Positions 22,331 to 33,227 of a DNA stretch of 64,000 nucleotides are shown here, in pieces. The notes below the pieces were generated by a model. That model did not search any database. It was given only the letters and a program-made list of their open reading frames with translations, and was not told where the DNA came from. The stretch covers positions 33,102,537 to 33,166,536 of the forward strand of contig JAMXBB010000003.1 in the NCBI GenBank assembly GCA_024138015.1, in the 5' to 3' direction. The position numbers and the translations under genes are program-made. Every line of letters starts with the position of its first letter. Within the stretch, counting starts at the first letter, position 1. This DNA is from Lumnitzera littorea. Lineage: Eukaryota; Streptophyta; Magnoliopsida; Myrtales; Combretaceae.

Positions 22331-23805
22331 ACTCAAAACATCAACTAAATTACTATCTTTGCATTTTATGTGTTCTATTTCTACTCTATACTTGTAATTG
22401 ATTAAAATATCTATAAATTAATCCACCTTCTTCGTGACATACTTTTACTATTCCTATTTTTATAAAACTTAATAATAGCTTCATAGTTAGTCCTTACCAA
22501 GATTTTAGTTTTATTAATTAAAAATAATCTAAAACTATTTAATCCATAAATAACTGCAAGGATCTCCATATCTATATTACTAGTTAACCCTTTTTTCCAT
22601 CAATGTTCCACTATTATATCTATAAACTTCTTCTTGAGTTTTTTGGACGCATTTATGAGGTTTTCTTTTTAAGATTGCTACTCATCTGTTTTCACATCCA
22701 TTTGTTTCTATAATTAAATAATCATTGTCTAAAGGTAATATTAAATTTGGCAATTTTCTCACCAGTTTCTTTATTTGTTTTACTTGTTTTAATTCTTCTA
22801 TGTTTAAAGGTTTAAAATTACTGGTTTTCTAATATAATTGTTTGATATATTTTCCTAAATTTTTTTATAAATGGTCTAGCATAATTAACTAATCTTAAAA
22901 ATTTTTGTAAAGTCTTTTTGTCAAATTCTTCACTAAATTCTAAAACTTTTTTAGAAATATGAGGTTATAGTTTAATTTTCCCATTTCCTATTTCTACTCT
23001 TAAAAATTCTATATTTTTTCTGTAAAATTGGGCCTTCTTATTACTTATAACTATTCCATTTTTATAGAATTTAGATAAAATTATTTTTAAATGGGATGTA
23101 TGTTCTTTTTCGGTTTTTGAATGTATTAAAATATTATCTATATATATACAACCAAAGGGATATTTTGAAAAAATCTCATCCATCTTTCTTTAAAAGACTA
23201 AAGGGGTATTTTTTAATTCAAATGGCATGACTAATCACTCAAAGTGTCCTAATGAACGTACAAAAATAGTTCATGGAATAGATTCCTTATGCATTTTAAT
23301 TTGCTAAAATCCAGATTTACACACAAATTTACTAAAAAAGTTACTACCTTGTATTCTATTTATTAAATTTATTTTGTCAGGGATCTCATATACATCTATC
23401 CTTATATTATCATTTAATCATCTATAATCTATGACCATTTTACTTTTACCTTTAACTATTTCACTATGCTTTTTGACAATAAATGATAGGCTTCTATGGA
23501 GATTATTCAACCTTATGATGACTTTTAATTTTAGTAATTCTACAATAAGTATTTCAAATTCTTTTCTATCTAAATTATCACATTCTATTTTCTTAGATCT
23601 TATTTCTAAGTTTGGATTAAGTATAACTAATTTACAATATATTTTATTTCTATCCCAAATTTTATGGGATTTTTACCTATAACTTCTTCTTTTTCCAATT
23701 GACTAATTATATTATTTATTTCTATTATTCCTATTTTTATGAAATTATAAATTTTTCTACAATTTAAATAATTATTTATTAATTCCAAATCCTCATATTT
23801 TCCTA
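22331..23805 (-). pseudogene. Viral reverse transcriptase and RNase H
   Basis: Read on -, the RT shows a basic block ending MVIDYR, a palm strand FFSKF, LGHFE and MPFELKN, and the catalytic segment at 23133-23144, where the tetrad is Tyr-Ile-Asp-Asn: the second catalytic Asp is lost. An EFLRVEIGNGKIKL-type block follows (23010-22965). RNase H follows with ETNG (22715, expected DTNG-like), a Glu in EILAV, and a C-terminal KDSNLVDVLSR block near 22345. Trp and Gln codons are repeatedly stops. The enzyme would reverse-transcribe viral pregenomic RNA in the cytoplasm. The catalytic loss and the stops make it inactive. Confidence 0.85.
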
Positions 23806-24330
23806 TTACCTATTCATACAGTTCTTGTTCTACTTCTATGTTTTCTTCTTTTTCTTTTTTCACTTTTTTATCGACTATTTTTATCTTACATTTTTCTTTT
23901 ATATCACGTTCACATTTCTCTTTCAAAAGAGGTACTATAAGAGAAGCTAAAAGTATTAACCCTTGTGTGCTTAAACTAAATCCATAATTGTCATTAACAA
24001 AAACTATAATCCTATTATACATATGCGTCTACAGAATTTCGTATCTCTTACATATGTTTTAAACTTATGTAATCCATTTGTCTATCCTTTATTTGTTTCT
24101 AAAGCTATTTTATATTTTGCTAATATATCACAGTATTGATATAATCTACCATCCATTTGTTCTACATATATGCATTCACTTGTTGGTAATTTTTTAATCA
24201 TATGTTTTGGGATTTGTTTGCTATCTATGCAATTATTTGATGCTCCAGTATCTATTAAAGCTTGTGTTTATAAGACGAACTCTCCTATAATAAATCCCAC
24301 ATTTATTCTCACATTTGTTATTAATGATCC
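23806..24330 (-). pseudogene. Viral aspartic protease and linker to RT
   Basis: The active-site motif Asp-Thr-Gly-Ala lies at 24241-24252 (minus strand), within an LIDTGASNNCID context. About 50 residues follow before the first stop. A Lys/Glu-rich charged stretch (23900-23815) links to RT. In the virus family this protease cuts the ORF3 polyprotein into movement, coat and RT units. A stop and a frame change separate it from RT. Confidence 0.75.
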
Positions 24331-24601
24331 TAACTTATTGTCTATCTATTTTCTAAAATTTGTTTTAGCTGTATTTATATGGTTATCGTCTAATTGACTT
24401 TCTAATTTTTCTTCTATTACTATTCCGTTTCCTATTCTTTATTGGTGTTTTAATTCTTTATTTTCCTCTAAGTCTAATACTTCTTCTATTTTATCTACTC
24501 TTTCTTCTAATTTTAGCATCCTTCTTTCAATTACATCATTACTATCTTTTTTTCCTAAAAGTTTTTGTTTTAAATTCTATTATTACTGCTTGATTATCTA
24601 A

Positions 24602-24682
24602 ACAAATTTTACAAGCTCCAATTAAACAATTATTACATTGGTATCTAAGCTTTAATTGAGTATATCTATTACAGAATTTACA
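24602..24682 (-). other. Intact second Cys-rich motif, CX2CX11CX2CX4CX2C
   Basis: All six Cys are present with exact spacing on the minus strand. This motif downstream of the CCHC box is characteristic of badnavirus and tungrovirus ORF3 and is a strong handle for classification. In the plus-strand copy (36310-36390) the fourth Cys is Tyr. Confidence 0.85.
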
Positions 24683-25708
24683 TAAATGATTATCTGATCC
24701 CGATCCTTGATTCCAACTATGATTGCAACCTATTTTATCATCTACAAACTCTTGAATATTTATATTTTCTAGTATTTCTTCTATCTCATCAATTCCCCCA
24801 TAATGCTTCTATTCCTTTTTTTGCTCCTAAGATTTCTTGAATAAAATAATCATTGTCTTCGTTATTGTCAATTTCTTTTCTATCCTTTATGCTAATTATG
24901 CTATATATGGTTTCATTATCATCCATAAATTCATTTACTTCTAAAATATCTTATTCTACATAGTTAATTAATGTGTCATATTTATCATGGATATTATGTC
25001 TTTGATTACAATCCCTAGCAAAATGTCCTTCCCTTTTTACAAGCAAAGCATGTCACTGTATTTTTATAATTTCTATCTTTATTATATTTTCTTACATGTC
25101 TATCTCTATTTAAGTAAGGTTTTCTTGCTTTACTCCTTTTAAGATAATATCTTTTTATAGATATCTTTTGTCTAGGCTTCTATTGTCTCCTTTTAGGTCC
25201 ATTGTTTTCTTTATCTCCATATCTTTGAGGTGCATAAATATTTCCATGGAAAGTATATTCTCTTTTTAATTGTTTTATTATTTGTATACTTGTACATTTT
25301 ACTACTAATTTTTCTATCATAAATTGTACTCTTGTACCCAAGTTATTTAATTCTATAGGTAAGGTGGGTTCTTTTTGTTCTTTAAATCATTTATAAATTT
25401 GCTATGCTAATGGTCTTGGTAATTTTAAAAACAATTTGTCTATTATATTTGTTTCATAATAATATCTTGCCATTTTACAATAATAAAAGAAATTATTTAA
25501 GAATCTTTTAACATATCTCCATTCCTTTAACTATAATTGTTCTATGGCTCTTATGGCATTCATTTGTACTTATAAATGATTATCTATGTTAGGATGTGTA
25601 CTAACATGGTAATTTTATTTGTAAAGTTATAAGGGTTAGTTCTTAATTGTAAGTTTGCATGAAATTGTTTTGGAAATTTTCTTTTATAACTTTCCCATAG
25701 AGCTCTAG

Positions 25709-26264
25709 CGCTAGGGGTAGGCATAGTTCAGTTTGGTACAGTTCACCCCTCTTATTGAACCGAACCTAATATAAAATTTCGTATTTTTTTTTGAAAATCG
25801 AACCTAACCATACGATTTGGTTCATAAATTTTTCAAACCTCATTAAAACCGGTTTGGTTTGGTCTACGGTTTGAACCGTTTGTATCAAATTTTCACTAAA
25901 TATTTTTATCTCTAATAAATATGAAATTTCAAATGGAATTTACTCAACTTAATTTTAATAATTAATACAAAATTATGATAAAAATAAAAAGATAAAAATT
26001 TTGATGAAATTTATGAAGATTGATGGAAAAAAATAAAAAAAGTACAAAATAATTGCATAATTTTTTTTATTTCACTAAATGATTTGGTTTAGTTCAAAAT
26101 GGTTCAGTTCAGTCGGTTTCTTCGAATCGAACTGTGAACCATTTATACACAATTGAATTGAACTGTTAACCAAACAGTTCATAAAAAAATCAATTTTCGA
26201 TTCGGTTTGGTTCGATTCAAGGTTTGATCTACGGTTCGTGGTTTTTTTGTCTAGCCTTATCCAT
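25709..26264. mobile_element. hAT-like MITE inserted in the viral coat region
   Basis: The other viral copy reads straight through the equivalent site (CTCTAG joined to TATTGTCTCC on this strand), which defines a 556-bp insertion here. Its ends are imperfect inverted repeats (AGGGGTAGGCATAG at the left; the right end read in reverse is ATGGATAAGGCTAG). The interior carries many GGTTCGGTT/AACCGAACC blocks pointing inward, giving a near-palindromic structure typical of small plant hAT-derived elements. An 8-bp target duplication is not clear. Confidence 0.75.
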
Positions 26265-26872
26265 TATTGTCTCCTAGAAATTTTTTCTAAAAAATTATAC
26301 ATTGCTGTAACATTATTACTTGCATTACAATTTTCCCATTCTCTAGTTACTAATTGAGTTTAGGTACTTAATATTTGTAGCTAGAGTTAAGGATCATGAG
26401 CTGCTAAATTTAGTATCCTTCCATTATCTACTAAATTTCTTTTATCAAATGTTTCTAAGGGCATTTGTTTTCCAAAGCTTTTATAGTCTCTCTCAAGTTC
26501 TCTATGGTATATATAAGGGGTTTTACTTGCTTGTCTTAGTAGGTTTTCTACTCTTGTGTTAAATATTGGAGTGCTATTCACACTACTGGTGTTTGAAATC
26601 ATAAGTTTTATAAGTTCTCTATTATACCTATTTCTAATGACATTGATTCATTTTCTAAAGGTTCATTTAGTGATTTTTCTACTATTCTAACAATATGTTT
26701 TAAAGATTTTGGTTCTTGGGAATCTATGAAATGGTTGTCTATAAAAGTTGACATTATTTGTTTTTCTTCTTCTTCTCGTTTATTTCTTAATTAAATATTA
26801 TATCCTTTTATTATTTCTAAATTTTCTGGATGATTTAATCCATTGTGTTTTATATATGTTTTTCCTCCCAAG

Positions 26873-27321
26873 GAATAGATGCCTTAGTTTATGAAAAATT
26901 GAATATAGACTCTAAAATCATTAGAAGGAAGTTAATTTGAAAAAGAAAAGGAAAGACATAAGTATAATAAGATGAATGTCAATAAGAAAAGGAAAGACAT
27001 AAGTATAATAAGATGAATGCCAATATGCCTAGTAGCATTAAGTTCAAAAAGTTTTTCACATTAAATGTTGAGGTTATGAGTAATATTACATGATATATTA
27101 AAATACAAAAACAAGTAATATCCAGGTTTAAGGAAAGAGAACATGGGACAAAAACCCGAATTGGGCGATTAGAAAATATTATTAAAAGTCCTATATGTTT
27201 TAAAAGAGAAAATTTAATTACAGAAGCATATTTACTTTTAAATAGAGCAAGGATAGAGTTAGAATCAACTTAGAAATATATTAGACATTATCGTAACAAT
27301 ATGACAAGGGTTTGTTTATAA
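26873..27321 (+). pseudogene. Viral small ORF A
   Basis: Coding-like from the junction: a first stretch to about 26940, then a 41-bp duplication that shifts the frame, then a frame from about 26984 to a TAA at 27319 with two internal stops. The later part is rich in Arg, Glu, Ile and Leu with a helical look. Its position upstream of the other viral ORFs suggests an ORF1-like protein. I cannot assign a function, and the true start may be missing because of the junction. Confidence 0.5.
26943..27024 (+). repeat. 41-bp tandem duplication in viral ORF A
   Basis: The stretch with AGAAAAGGAAAGACATAAGT and following bases is repeated immediately, one base different near the end. As 41 is not a multiple of 3 it breaks the reading frame. 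Confidence 0.85.
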
Positions 27322-27345
27322 GCATCATTATTTTAGAAAATAATA

Positions 27346-27594
27346 ATGAACAATCTAGATAATCTTGTTAACTCCATTCAAACCATACAATTAAATAGAA
27401 TAGAAGTAGTTAATAATTGTATTTGTAGGATAAGAGAAGAAATAGAGTTAAACTTAGATTGTCTTAACAGATTAGTAATAGAAGAAGGTGAAGAAGAATT
27501 ATATCTTGGCTTTATAGTAAGAGATAAGTTTTATTGGTTATTGTTAATTGTTTTTAGACAGCATCTCAAGAACTTAGAAAGTAATCATCCTATC
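27346..27594 (+). pseudogene. Viral small ORF B, 5' part, interrupted by copia
   Basis: An open frame from ATG 27346 of 83 codons with no stop before the copia, rich in Leu, Ile, Asn and Glu in a helical pattern. It runs directly into the copia target site CTATC. Skipping the copia and one target copy, the frame continues (SLRSYFRRLGHG) to a TAG at about 32427. This suggests the ORF was still open when the copia arrived. Function unknown; the position fits one of the small badnavirus-type ORFs before the polyprotein. Confidence 0.6.
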
Positions 27595-27842
27595 TATTAG
27601 AATATTTTAGGAATATCTATCAATTATGTAAAGAGTATATTTAGGATATTTTCTATCTTTAGAAGGTATTAGAATATTTTAGGATATGTAAATATTTGTC
27701 AATTGTGTAAAGAGTATATTTAGGATATTTGTTTTCTATGTTTAGAAGCTTTGTTAGTGCGTCTATGTTGTATGTGTATTAACTTTCCTTGGCCTGTGAT
27801 ATGAATATACACACACATAAATTTTTTTCTCAAAATTTTATA
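27595..27842 (+). repeat. Copia 5' LTR
   Basis: Short LTR with an internal tandem duplication: an element of about 70-75 bases starting TTAGAATATTTTAGGA and ending TTTAGAAG occurs twice in the first 160 bases. Ends at the last A before the primer-binding site. Confidence 0.9.
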
Positions 27843-27853
27843 TGGTATCAGAG
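27843..27853 (+). other. Primer-binding site, initiator Met-tRNA
   Basis: TGGTATCAGAG directly abuts the LTR. The minus-strand relative extends it to TGGTATCAGAGC. Confidence 0.9.
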
Positions 27854-27877
27854 ACTGGTTAAATAAAAAAAAACGCT

Positions 27878-28840
27878 ATGACTAGCGAGGGAAGGAAACC
27901 AGCCTCCCCTTACCTATTGACTTCGAGTGATAATCCTGGTAATATAATTACTTAGGTGCAATTAAAAGGAGACAATTATGATGAATGGGCTTAAGCGATG
28001 CGAACGTCGTTGAGGGCCAAGAAGAAATTCGGATTTATTGATTAAACGATTAATCAACCTATTGATGATTCCACTGAATTAGAGGATTGGTGGACTGTGA
28101 ATTCAATGTTGGTTTCATGGATGCTCAACACAATCGAACCAACACTGCGATCTACCATAACATATATGGAGATTGCAAAGGATTTATGCGAAGATATCAA
28201 AGAGTGATTCTCTATCGCTAATGGACTTTGTGTTCAGCAGATCAAGGTAAAACTTACCAACTGCAAACAGAGAGGTATGTCGATTGTGACTTATTATGGG
28301 AAATTGAAACAACTCTGGGAAGAGCTTGCGAATTATGAGCAAATTCCCATCTGCCGTTGTGGAAGATGCAATTGTAATATTATAGCTGAACTTGACAAGA
28401 AACGAGAAGAAGAGAGGCTTCATTAGTTTTTGATGGGGTTGGAAGATGCATTATATGGAGCAGTTCGTTCCAATATTTTGAGCACAGAACCATTACCAAA
28501 CTTGAATTAAGCATACTTGTTGGTGTGCCAAGAAGAACGTGTTAGAAACATCTCACGAGGGAAAGAGGAACATGGAGAAGTTGTGAGTTTTGCAGTGCAG
28601 ACCATAAGAGGAGGGTGAAAGTATAAAACAGAAGTGAAAGACAAATCTGCCATTTGCTCACACTGCAAATGAGAGGGACATGATTCTAAAACTTGTTTTT
28701 AGCTCATTGGATATCCGAAATGGTGGGGTGATCGACCCAAAGGGGCTGGACGTGGACGAGGGGGACATAGTGCAGGCGTGGGCAAAGTAATATGCCAAAG
28801 GTGAATACAACCCATGTAATTGGGTAGCCATCATTATCAA
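27878..28840 (+). pseudogene. gag: Copia gag
   Basis: The frame opens at ATG 27878. It has the copia gag start (SSDNPGNIIT then LKGDNYDEWA), AMRTSLRAKKKFGFID, the WMLNTIEPTLRSTI region, ANGLCVQQIKVKL...YYGKLKQLWEEL, and a zinc knuckle CSHCK-stop-EGHDSKTC (CX2CX4HX4C, 28655-28697) followed by PKWWGDRP. All zinc ligands remain, but at least eight stops interrupt the frame. It would form the virus-like particle core. Confidence 0.9.
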
Positions 28841-30210
28841 TGGCAGCAACGGAAGAAAATACAACTTTTGGGACCTTGACAGCAGAACAATGGTCATTCT
28901 TTCTCAATTTGTTGAACACGTGCAAATCGGGTACTAGTGAGAAGATGAATGGTAAGGATAATCTGAATTGGATTGTTGATTCCGGTGCTTCACAACATAT
29001 GACAGGTACTTTAGAATGTTTAACAAATTTGAAAGAAATTGTGGTATGTTCAATTGGATTACCTAATGGAGAGCAGGTGATGGCATTGAAGGAGGGATCA
29101 GTTTGCTTGGGAAAACATATCAAACTAGAAAATGTTCTCTATGTTCCAAATTTGAATTGTAATTTGATATCTGTGTCGCAATTGCTTGATGGCTCTAATT
29201 GTAATGTCCAATTTACTGATAAAATTTGTGTTATACAAGACTACACCTAGAGGATGGTGATTGGAGTGGGTGAACAGTACAAGGGACTTTATTATTTGAA
29301 GTCAACAGTATCAGTCCAAGCATGCAAGATAAGCCATGTAGATTCTTTTGAATTATGGCATAGGAGGATAGGGCATTCGTCTGCAAAAATTGTGGAATCT
29401 CTTCCTCAAGTTGAATTTAGTAATAGTTTAGTAAAGAATAAACCATATGACATTCGTTTGAGAGCTAAACAAACAAGAGAAGTTTTTGTTTCTAGTGACA
29501 CTGAAGCAAATGAAATTTTTGAATTAATTCATTGTGATTTATGGGGACCTTATCGTGTTAATGCTTCTTATGGGGTCTCGTATTTCTTTACCATTGTTGA
29601 TGATTTTTCTAGGGGTGTATGGATATATTTGTTAACTGAAAAAACAGAAGTGGAACTTGTCATGCGTAATTTCTTTGCCATGACTAAAAGACAATTTCAA
29701 AAATATGTGAAGATAGTTAGAAGTGATAATGGGACTAAATTTGCTTGCTTGCATAACTATTTTTCTGAAAATGGAATTTTACATCAGACCTCATGTGTAG
29801 GAACACCTCAATAGAATGGACGTGTTGAGAGGAAACATCGTCATATTTTAAATGTAGCTAGAGCTTTAGGATTTCAGGCCAATCTTCCCATCAAATTTTG
29901 GGGAGAATGTGTTCTAACGGCTGCATATTTGATCAATCGGACTCCTTATAAGTTATTAGGAGGAAAGACTCCTTATGAGATATTGTTTAGTAAACCTTCT
30001 AGTTATAATCACATTCGAACTTTTGGGTGCCTGTGTTATGCTCGGAACTTAAATAAGGAAAAAGAAAAGTTTGCTAGCAGGAGTCAATGTTGTTTATTTG
30101 TAGGATATCCTTTCGGAAAAAAAGGGTGGAAAGTTTATGATCTTGATACAGGAAAATATTTTGTATCCAAGGATGTTGTGTTCTTTGAATCTGAATTTCC
30201 ATATATTGAT
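28841..30210 (+). pseudogene. Copia protease and integrase
   Basis: Protease active site DSGA at 28978-28989 in IVDSGASQHM. One stop at 29248. The integrase begins with a zinc finger where HRRIGH is present but both Cys are replaced (YDIR where the minus copy has CDIC). The core follows: CDLWGPY and DDFSRGVWIY, then IVRSDNGTKF, and RVERKHR after a stop at the Gln codon in GTPQ-stop-NGR. NRTPYKLLGGKTPYEI and the RTFGCLCYA block mark the end of integrase. The loss of two zinc ligands would disable DNA insertion even without the stops. Confidence 0.9.
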
Positions 30211-32126
30211 AAGGAAGGTGTACAACCAAATCTTATACAAGATTCTTCTTTTGATATCACCAATCATTTTAATGGTGAATTGAATGAGGAAGACGAAAGT
30301 GAGGTACCTGAGGATTCGACTGTGACTCAAAGTGATAACAACGACAGGGGGGGTGTCATTGAAATCTTGAGTGAATTTATTCCAGAACAACTTGGACGGG
30401 GTCATAAAACAAAAGAAGCTTCTACACGGCTGCGAGATTTTGTGACATATATTGCACAACAAATAAGTCCCTTTGCATGTTCCTCTAATATAATTCTGTC
30501 TACAGGTATCTCCTATCCTATAGCACATTATGTAAATTGTGACAAATTTTCTTCACAACATCGTTCTTTCTTAGCAACTGACAGCCGAAAAGGAGCCTGT
30601 TTCTTTTATTCAGGCCATCGAAGACATTTGATGGAAAGAAGCTATGATGAAAGAGATTGAGGCACTTGAGGCTAATGGAACATGGACTGTGGAAGATTTG
30701 CTACAGGGAAAGCAAGCTATAGGCAGTAAATGGGTTTATAAGATCAAATATAACTCAGATGGTTTGGTTGAACGTTATAAAGCTCGATTGGTGATTCTTG
30801 GCAATAATCAGATTGAAGGAATTGACTACAATGAGACCTTTGCTCCTGTTGCAAAAATGGTTACTGTACGTACTTTTCTTTCCGTGGCAGCAACAAAGGG
30901 ATGGGAACTCCATCAAATGGATGTTCATGATACATTCTTGCATGGAGATTTAGAAGAAGAGGTGTACATGGAGATGCCACTTGGGTTCTCTACTCAACAG
31001 CTTGGCAAAGTTTGTCAATTATGTAAATCACTTTATGGGTTACGACAGGCCTCCCGATGTTGGTTTTCCAAATTGACAACTGCATTAAAGTGGTATGGAT
31101 TTCTTCAATCTCAATCTGATTATTCATTGTTTACTTTAAATCGAGACAAGATACATTTGAGTATACTGGTGTATGTCGATGATCTTGTTATTGTGGGGAA
31201 TAATGGAGTTGCCATTCAGAAGTTTAAAGATTATTTATGCTACTGCTTCCACATGAAAGATTTGGGAACATTGAAGTATTTTTTAGGCGTAGAGGTGGCT
31301 CGGAATTAAGAAGGAATTTTTCTTTGCCAACGCAAATATGCTTTGGATATTATCAGGGAAGCTGGATTATTGGGTGCTAAACCATCTGGTTTTCCCATTG
31401 AACAAAATCATCATTTAACCTTAGCAGAAAATGCATTGTTGGCAGATTCAGAGAAGTATCGAAGATTGGTAGGAAGACTGATTTATTTGACTCTTACTCG
31501 ACCTGAGTTGTCCTACAGTGTTCATATTTTGGCACAATTTATGCATCAATCAAGGGAAGCTCATTGGGAAGCAGCTTTGTGCGTGGTTCATTATTTGAAG
31601 GGCAGTCCTGGATAAGGAATACTTTTACGAGCTGACAGTGATCTTCGATTGTATGCTTATTGTGATTTTGATTGGGGGAGTTGTCCTTTAACTCAACGAT
31701 CTCTTACTGGATATTTTGTTATATTAGGGACTTCTCCCATTTCTTAGAAGACTAAAAAGCAACATACAGTGTCGAGATCCTCTACTGAAGTAGAATATCG
31801 TTCTATGGCTACTACTGTGTGTGAACTGAAATGGTTAAAGGGTCTTTTGCTGTCTCTCAGTGTTGTATACTCTCATCCTATGCTGTTGTATTGTGATAGT
31901 CAAGTAGCTTTACACATTAGTGTAAATCTTATGTTTCATGAGCGCACAAAGCACATTGAAATTGATTGTCATTTTATTCGTGATGAGATTCAACAAGGAC
32001 ATGTTTAGACTGCTTATGTACGTAGCTTTGAGCAACTCGCTGATATTTTTACTAAGGCATTGGGGACACAACAGTTTGGGTATCTTCTACGCAAGTTGGG
32101 GGTTTGCAATCTTCACGCACCAACTT
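30211..32126 (+). pseudogene. Copia reverse transcriptase and RNase H
   Basis: After a frameshift near 30640 the RT frame runs from 30644: KWVYKIKYNSDG, ARLVILGNNQ, GIDYNETFAPVAK, LHQMDVHDTFLHGDL, LYGLRQASRCWF and the intact catalytic YVDD at 31172-31183. A stop at 31307 interrupts FLGVEVARN. RNase H has YCDFDWGSCP, then SRSSTEVEYRS, LYCDSQVALHI and HERTKHIEIDCHF, with a stop at 31747. Unlike the minus-strand relative, the YVDD is preserved here. Ends next to the polypurine tract. Confidence 0.92.
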
Positions 32127-32135
32127 GAGGGGGGG
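32127..32135 (+). other. Polypurine tract
   Basis: GAGGGGGGG immediately before the 3' LTR, the plus-strand DNA primer position. Confidence 0.85.
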
Positions 32136-32383
32136 TATTAAAATATTTTAGGAATATCTGTCAATTATGTAAAGAGTATATATAGGATATTTTCTATGTT
32201 TAGAAGGTATTAGAATATTTTAGGATCTGTAAATATCTGTCAATTGTATAAAGAGTATATTTAGGATATTTGTTTTCTATATTTAGAAGCTTGGTTAGTG
32301 CGTCTATGTTGTATATATATTGACCCTCTTTGGCCTGTGATATGAATATACACACATAGAAAATTTCTTCTCAAAATTTTATA
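32136..32383 (+). repeat. Copia 3' LTR
   Basis: Same 248-base length and same ends as the 5' LTR, with about 20 differences by eye, and the same internal duplication. Confidence 0.9.
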
Positions 32384-32388
32384 CTGTC

Positions 32389-33227
32389 TCATTAAGAAGT
32401 TATTTTAGAAGGTTAGGGCATGGTTAGAATTATTGAAGTATTATTAATCATTTACACAGTTTTAATCATTAAATATTTAGAACATTTGTATGCAGAATAA
32501 TATTTCTCATATGATGAAAAACTCTCTATTGAGTTTGAAGACTACCAGTTATACTCAGACTAATTAAGTCAATTTGTAAATATTCATGTCTTAACATGCG
32601 AAAGATAATGACGAAAATGATCTTATAAAATTTGTGTGCTCCTTAGAAAATGCTATTGAGTTTTTAGTATAAATTGTTTGGCAATATCATAGACTAGGAT
32701 AAAACTTTTACTTATATGATATTTATTTTAGGAAAGATTAGCTAAATATTTGTGTTGCAAAAATTGAGAACACAAAAAAGTTAGAGTAGCTGAGATTAGA
32801 AATTTATAATCCAAACAGAAAGATAGAAAAAACATGACAATTCAAGCATAATTGTTATTTCCATTAGGTTGAACACTAATTGCATGGTAGTAATAAACAA
32901 TTATATAGTATCATAAACTTACATATAACATTAGCAAAACCTTTAACTCAACTGGAATTGAGAAATTTTAATCATTAGAAAAGTATACAAAGCCCTTTTG
33001 GTAGATAAAAATGATATATTAAAAGACATAAAAGAAAATAAAAAAGATATTAAGGAACAAAATAGCATGATCATTAGAAAATTAAATCAATTAGAGGAGA
33101 TAGACAAAACATAAAATCTCACAGGGGACATATAGAAATAAACCAAAAGCTCCAAGAAATACAACAAAATTATAGAAAGATACTAAGTTTAGTAGAAGAA
33201 ATAAAGCATTTTGTACAAGGTCAATGA
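32389..33227 (+). pseudogene. Viral small ORF region with coiled coil
   Basis: A decayed frame can be followed from about 32490 (YDEKLSIEFEDYQLYSD) to about 33000 through many stops. After a frame change at 33001 comes a strongly heptad-like stretch (DILKDIKENKKDIKEQN...IIRKLNQLEEI), then HIEINQKLQEIQ...ILSLVEEIKHFVQ and a TGA at 33225-33227. Coiled-coil small proteins upstream of the polyprotein are typical of badnavirus virion-associated proteins; that assignment is by position and composition only. The TGA overlaps the ATG of the next ORF as ATGA. Confidence 0.55.

Larger units (their letters stand above)
21361..26872 (-). mobile_element. Endogenous pararetrovirus, minus-strand piece (badnavirus-like)
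   Basis: Read from 26872 downward the piece encodes, in viral order, the coat region, a CCHC knuckle, a second Cys-rich motif, an aspartic protease, RT, RNase H and a further tail. This is the order of the badnavirus/tungrovirus ORF3 polyprotein (Caulimoviridae). It contrasts with Ty3/gypsy in lacking an integrase and in carrying the second Cys motif. All parts contain stops and frameshifts. It abuts Tat-like DNA at 21360 and a plus-strand piece of the same virus at 26873. A 556-bp MITE interrupts the coat region. Confidence 0.85.
24340..26872 (-). pseudogene. Viral coat-protein and zinc-finger region
   Basis: Runs from the break at 26872 (matching plus-copy position about 34708) down to the protease. 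The CCHC knuckle at 25008-25050 has ligands CX2CX4HX4C but a one-base insertion between the second Cys and the His. The second Cys motif follows at 24602-24682, and an acidic/Lys-Glu helical stretch at 24560-24440. A block near 26600-26380 (NTSSVNSTPIFNTR, YIYHREL) is also found on + near 34985-35085. The region interrupted by the MITE is otherwise collinear with the plus copy. Several stops and frameshifts are present. Confidence 0.75.
27595..32383 (+). mobile_element. Ty1/copia element, full length, 248-bp LTRs
   Basis: Both LTRs are 248 bases and begin TATTA, ending TTTTATA, a non-canonical TA...TA pair. Flanks are CTATC (27590-27594) and CTGTC (32384-32388), a 5-bp target duplication with one mismatch. 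The order Met-tRNA primer site, gag, PR, IN, RT, RNase H, polypurine tract is diagnostic of Ty1/copia. Roughly 20 LTR differences by eye point to an insertion of some age. The coding region has many stops. A second, oppositely oriented member is at 41563-46377. Confidence 0.95.

Noticed and set aside
21361..26872. Ty3/gypsy element instead of a virus
   Set aside because: No integrase follows RNase H, there is no LTR or primer site, and the second Cys-rich motif is the badnavirus/tungrovirus type.
27843..27853. tRNA-Met gene fragment
   Set aside because: Only the primer-site complement is present; it belongs to the copia element.
28704..29123. Open frame of 139 codons on -
   Set aside because: It is antisense to the copia gag-protease region; the sense frame shows the true motifs. 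The same holds for 30094-30528 and 44824-45168.
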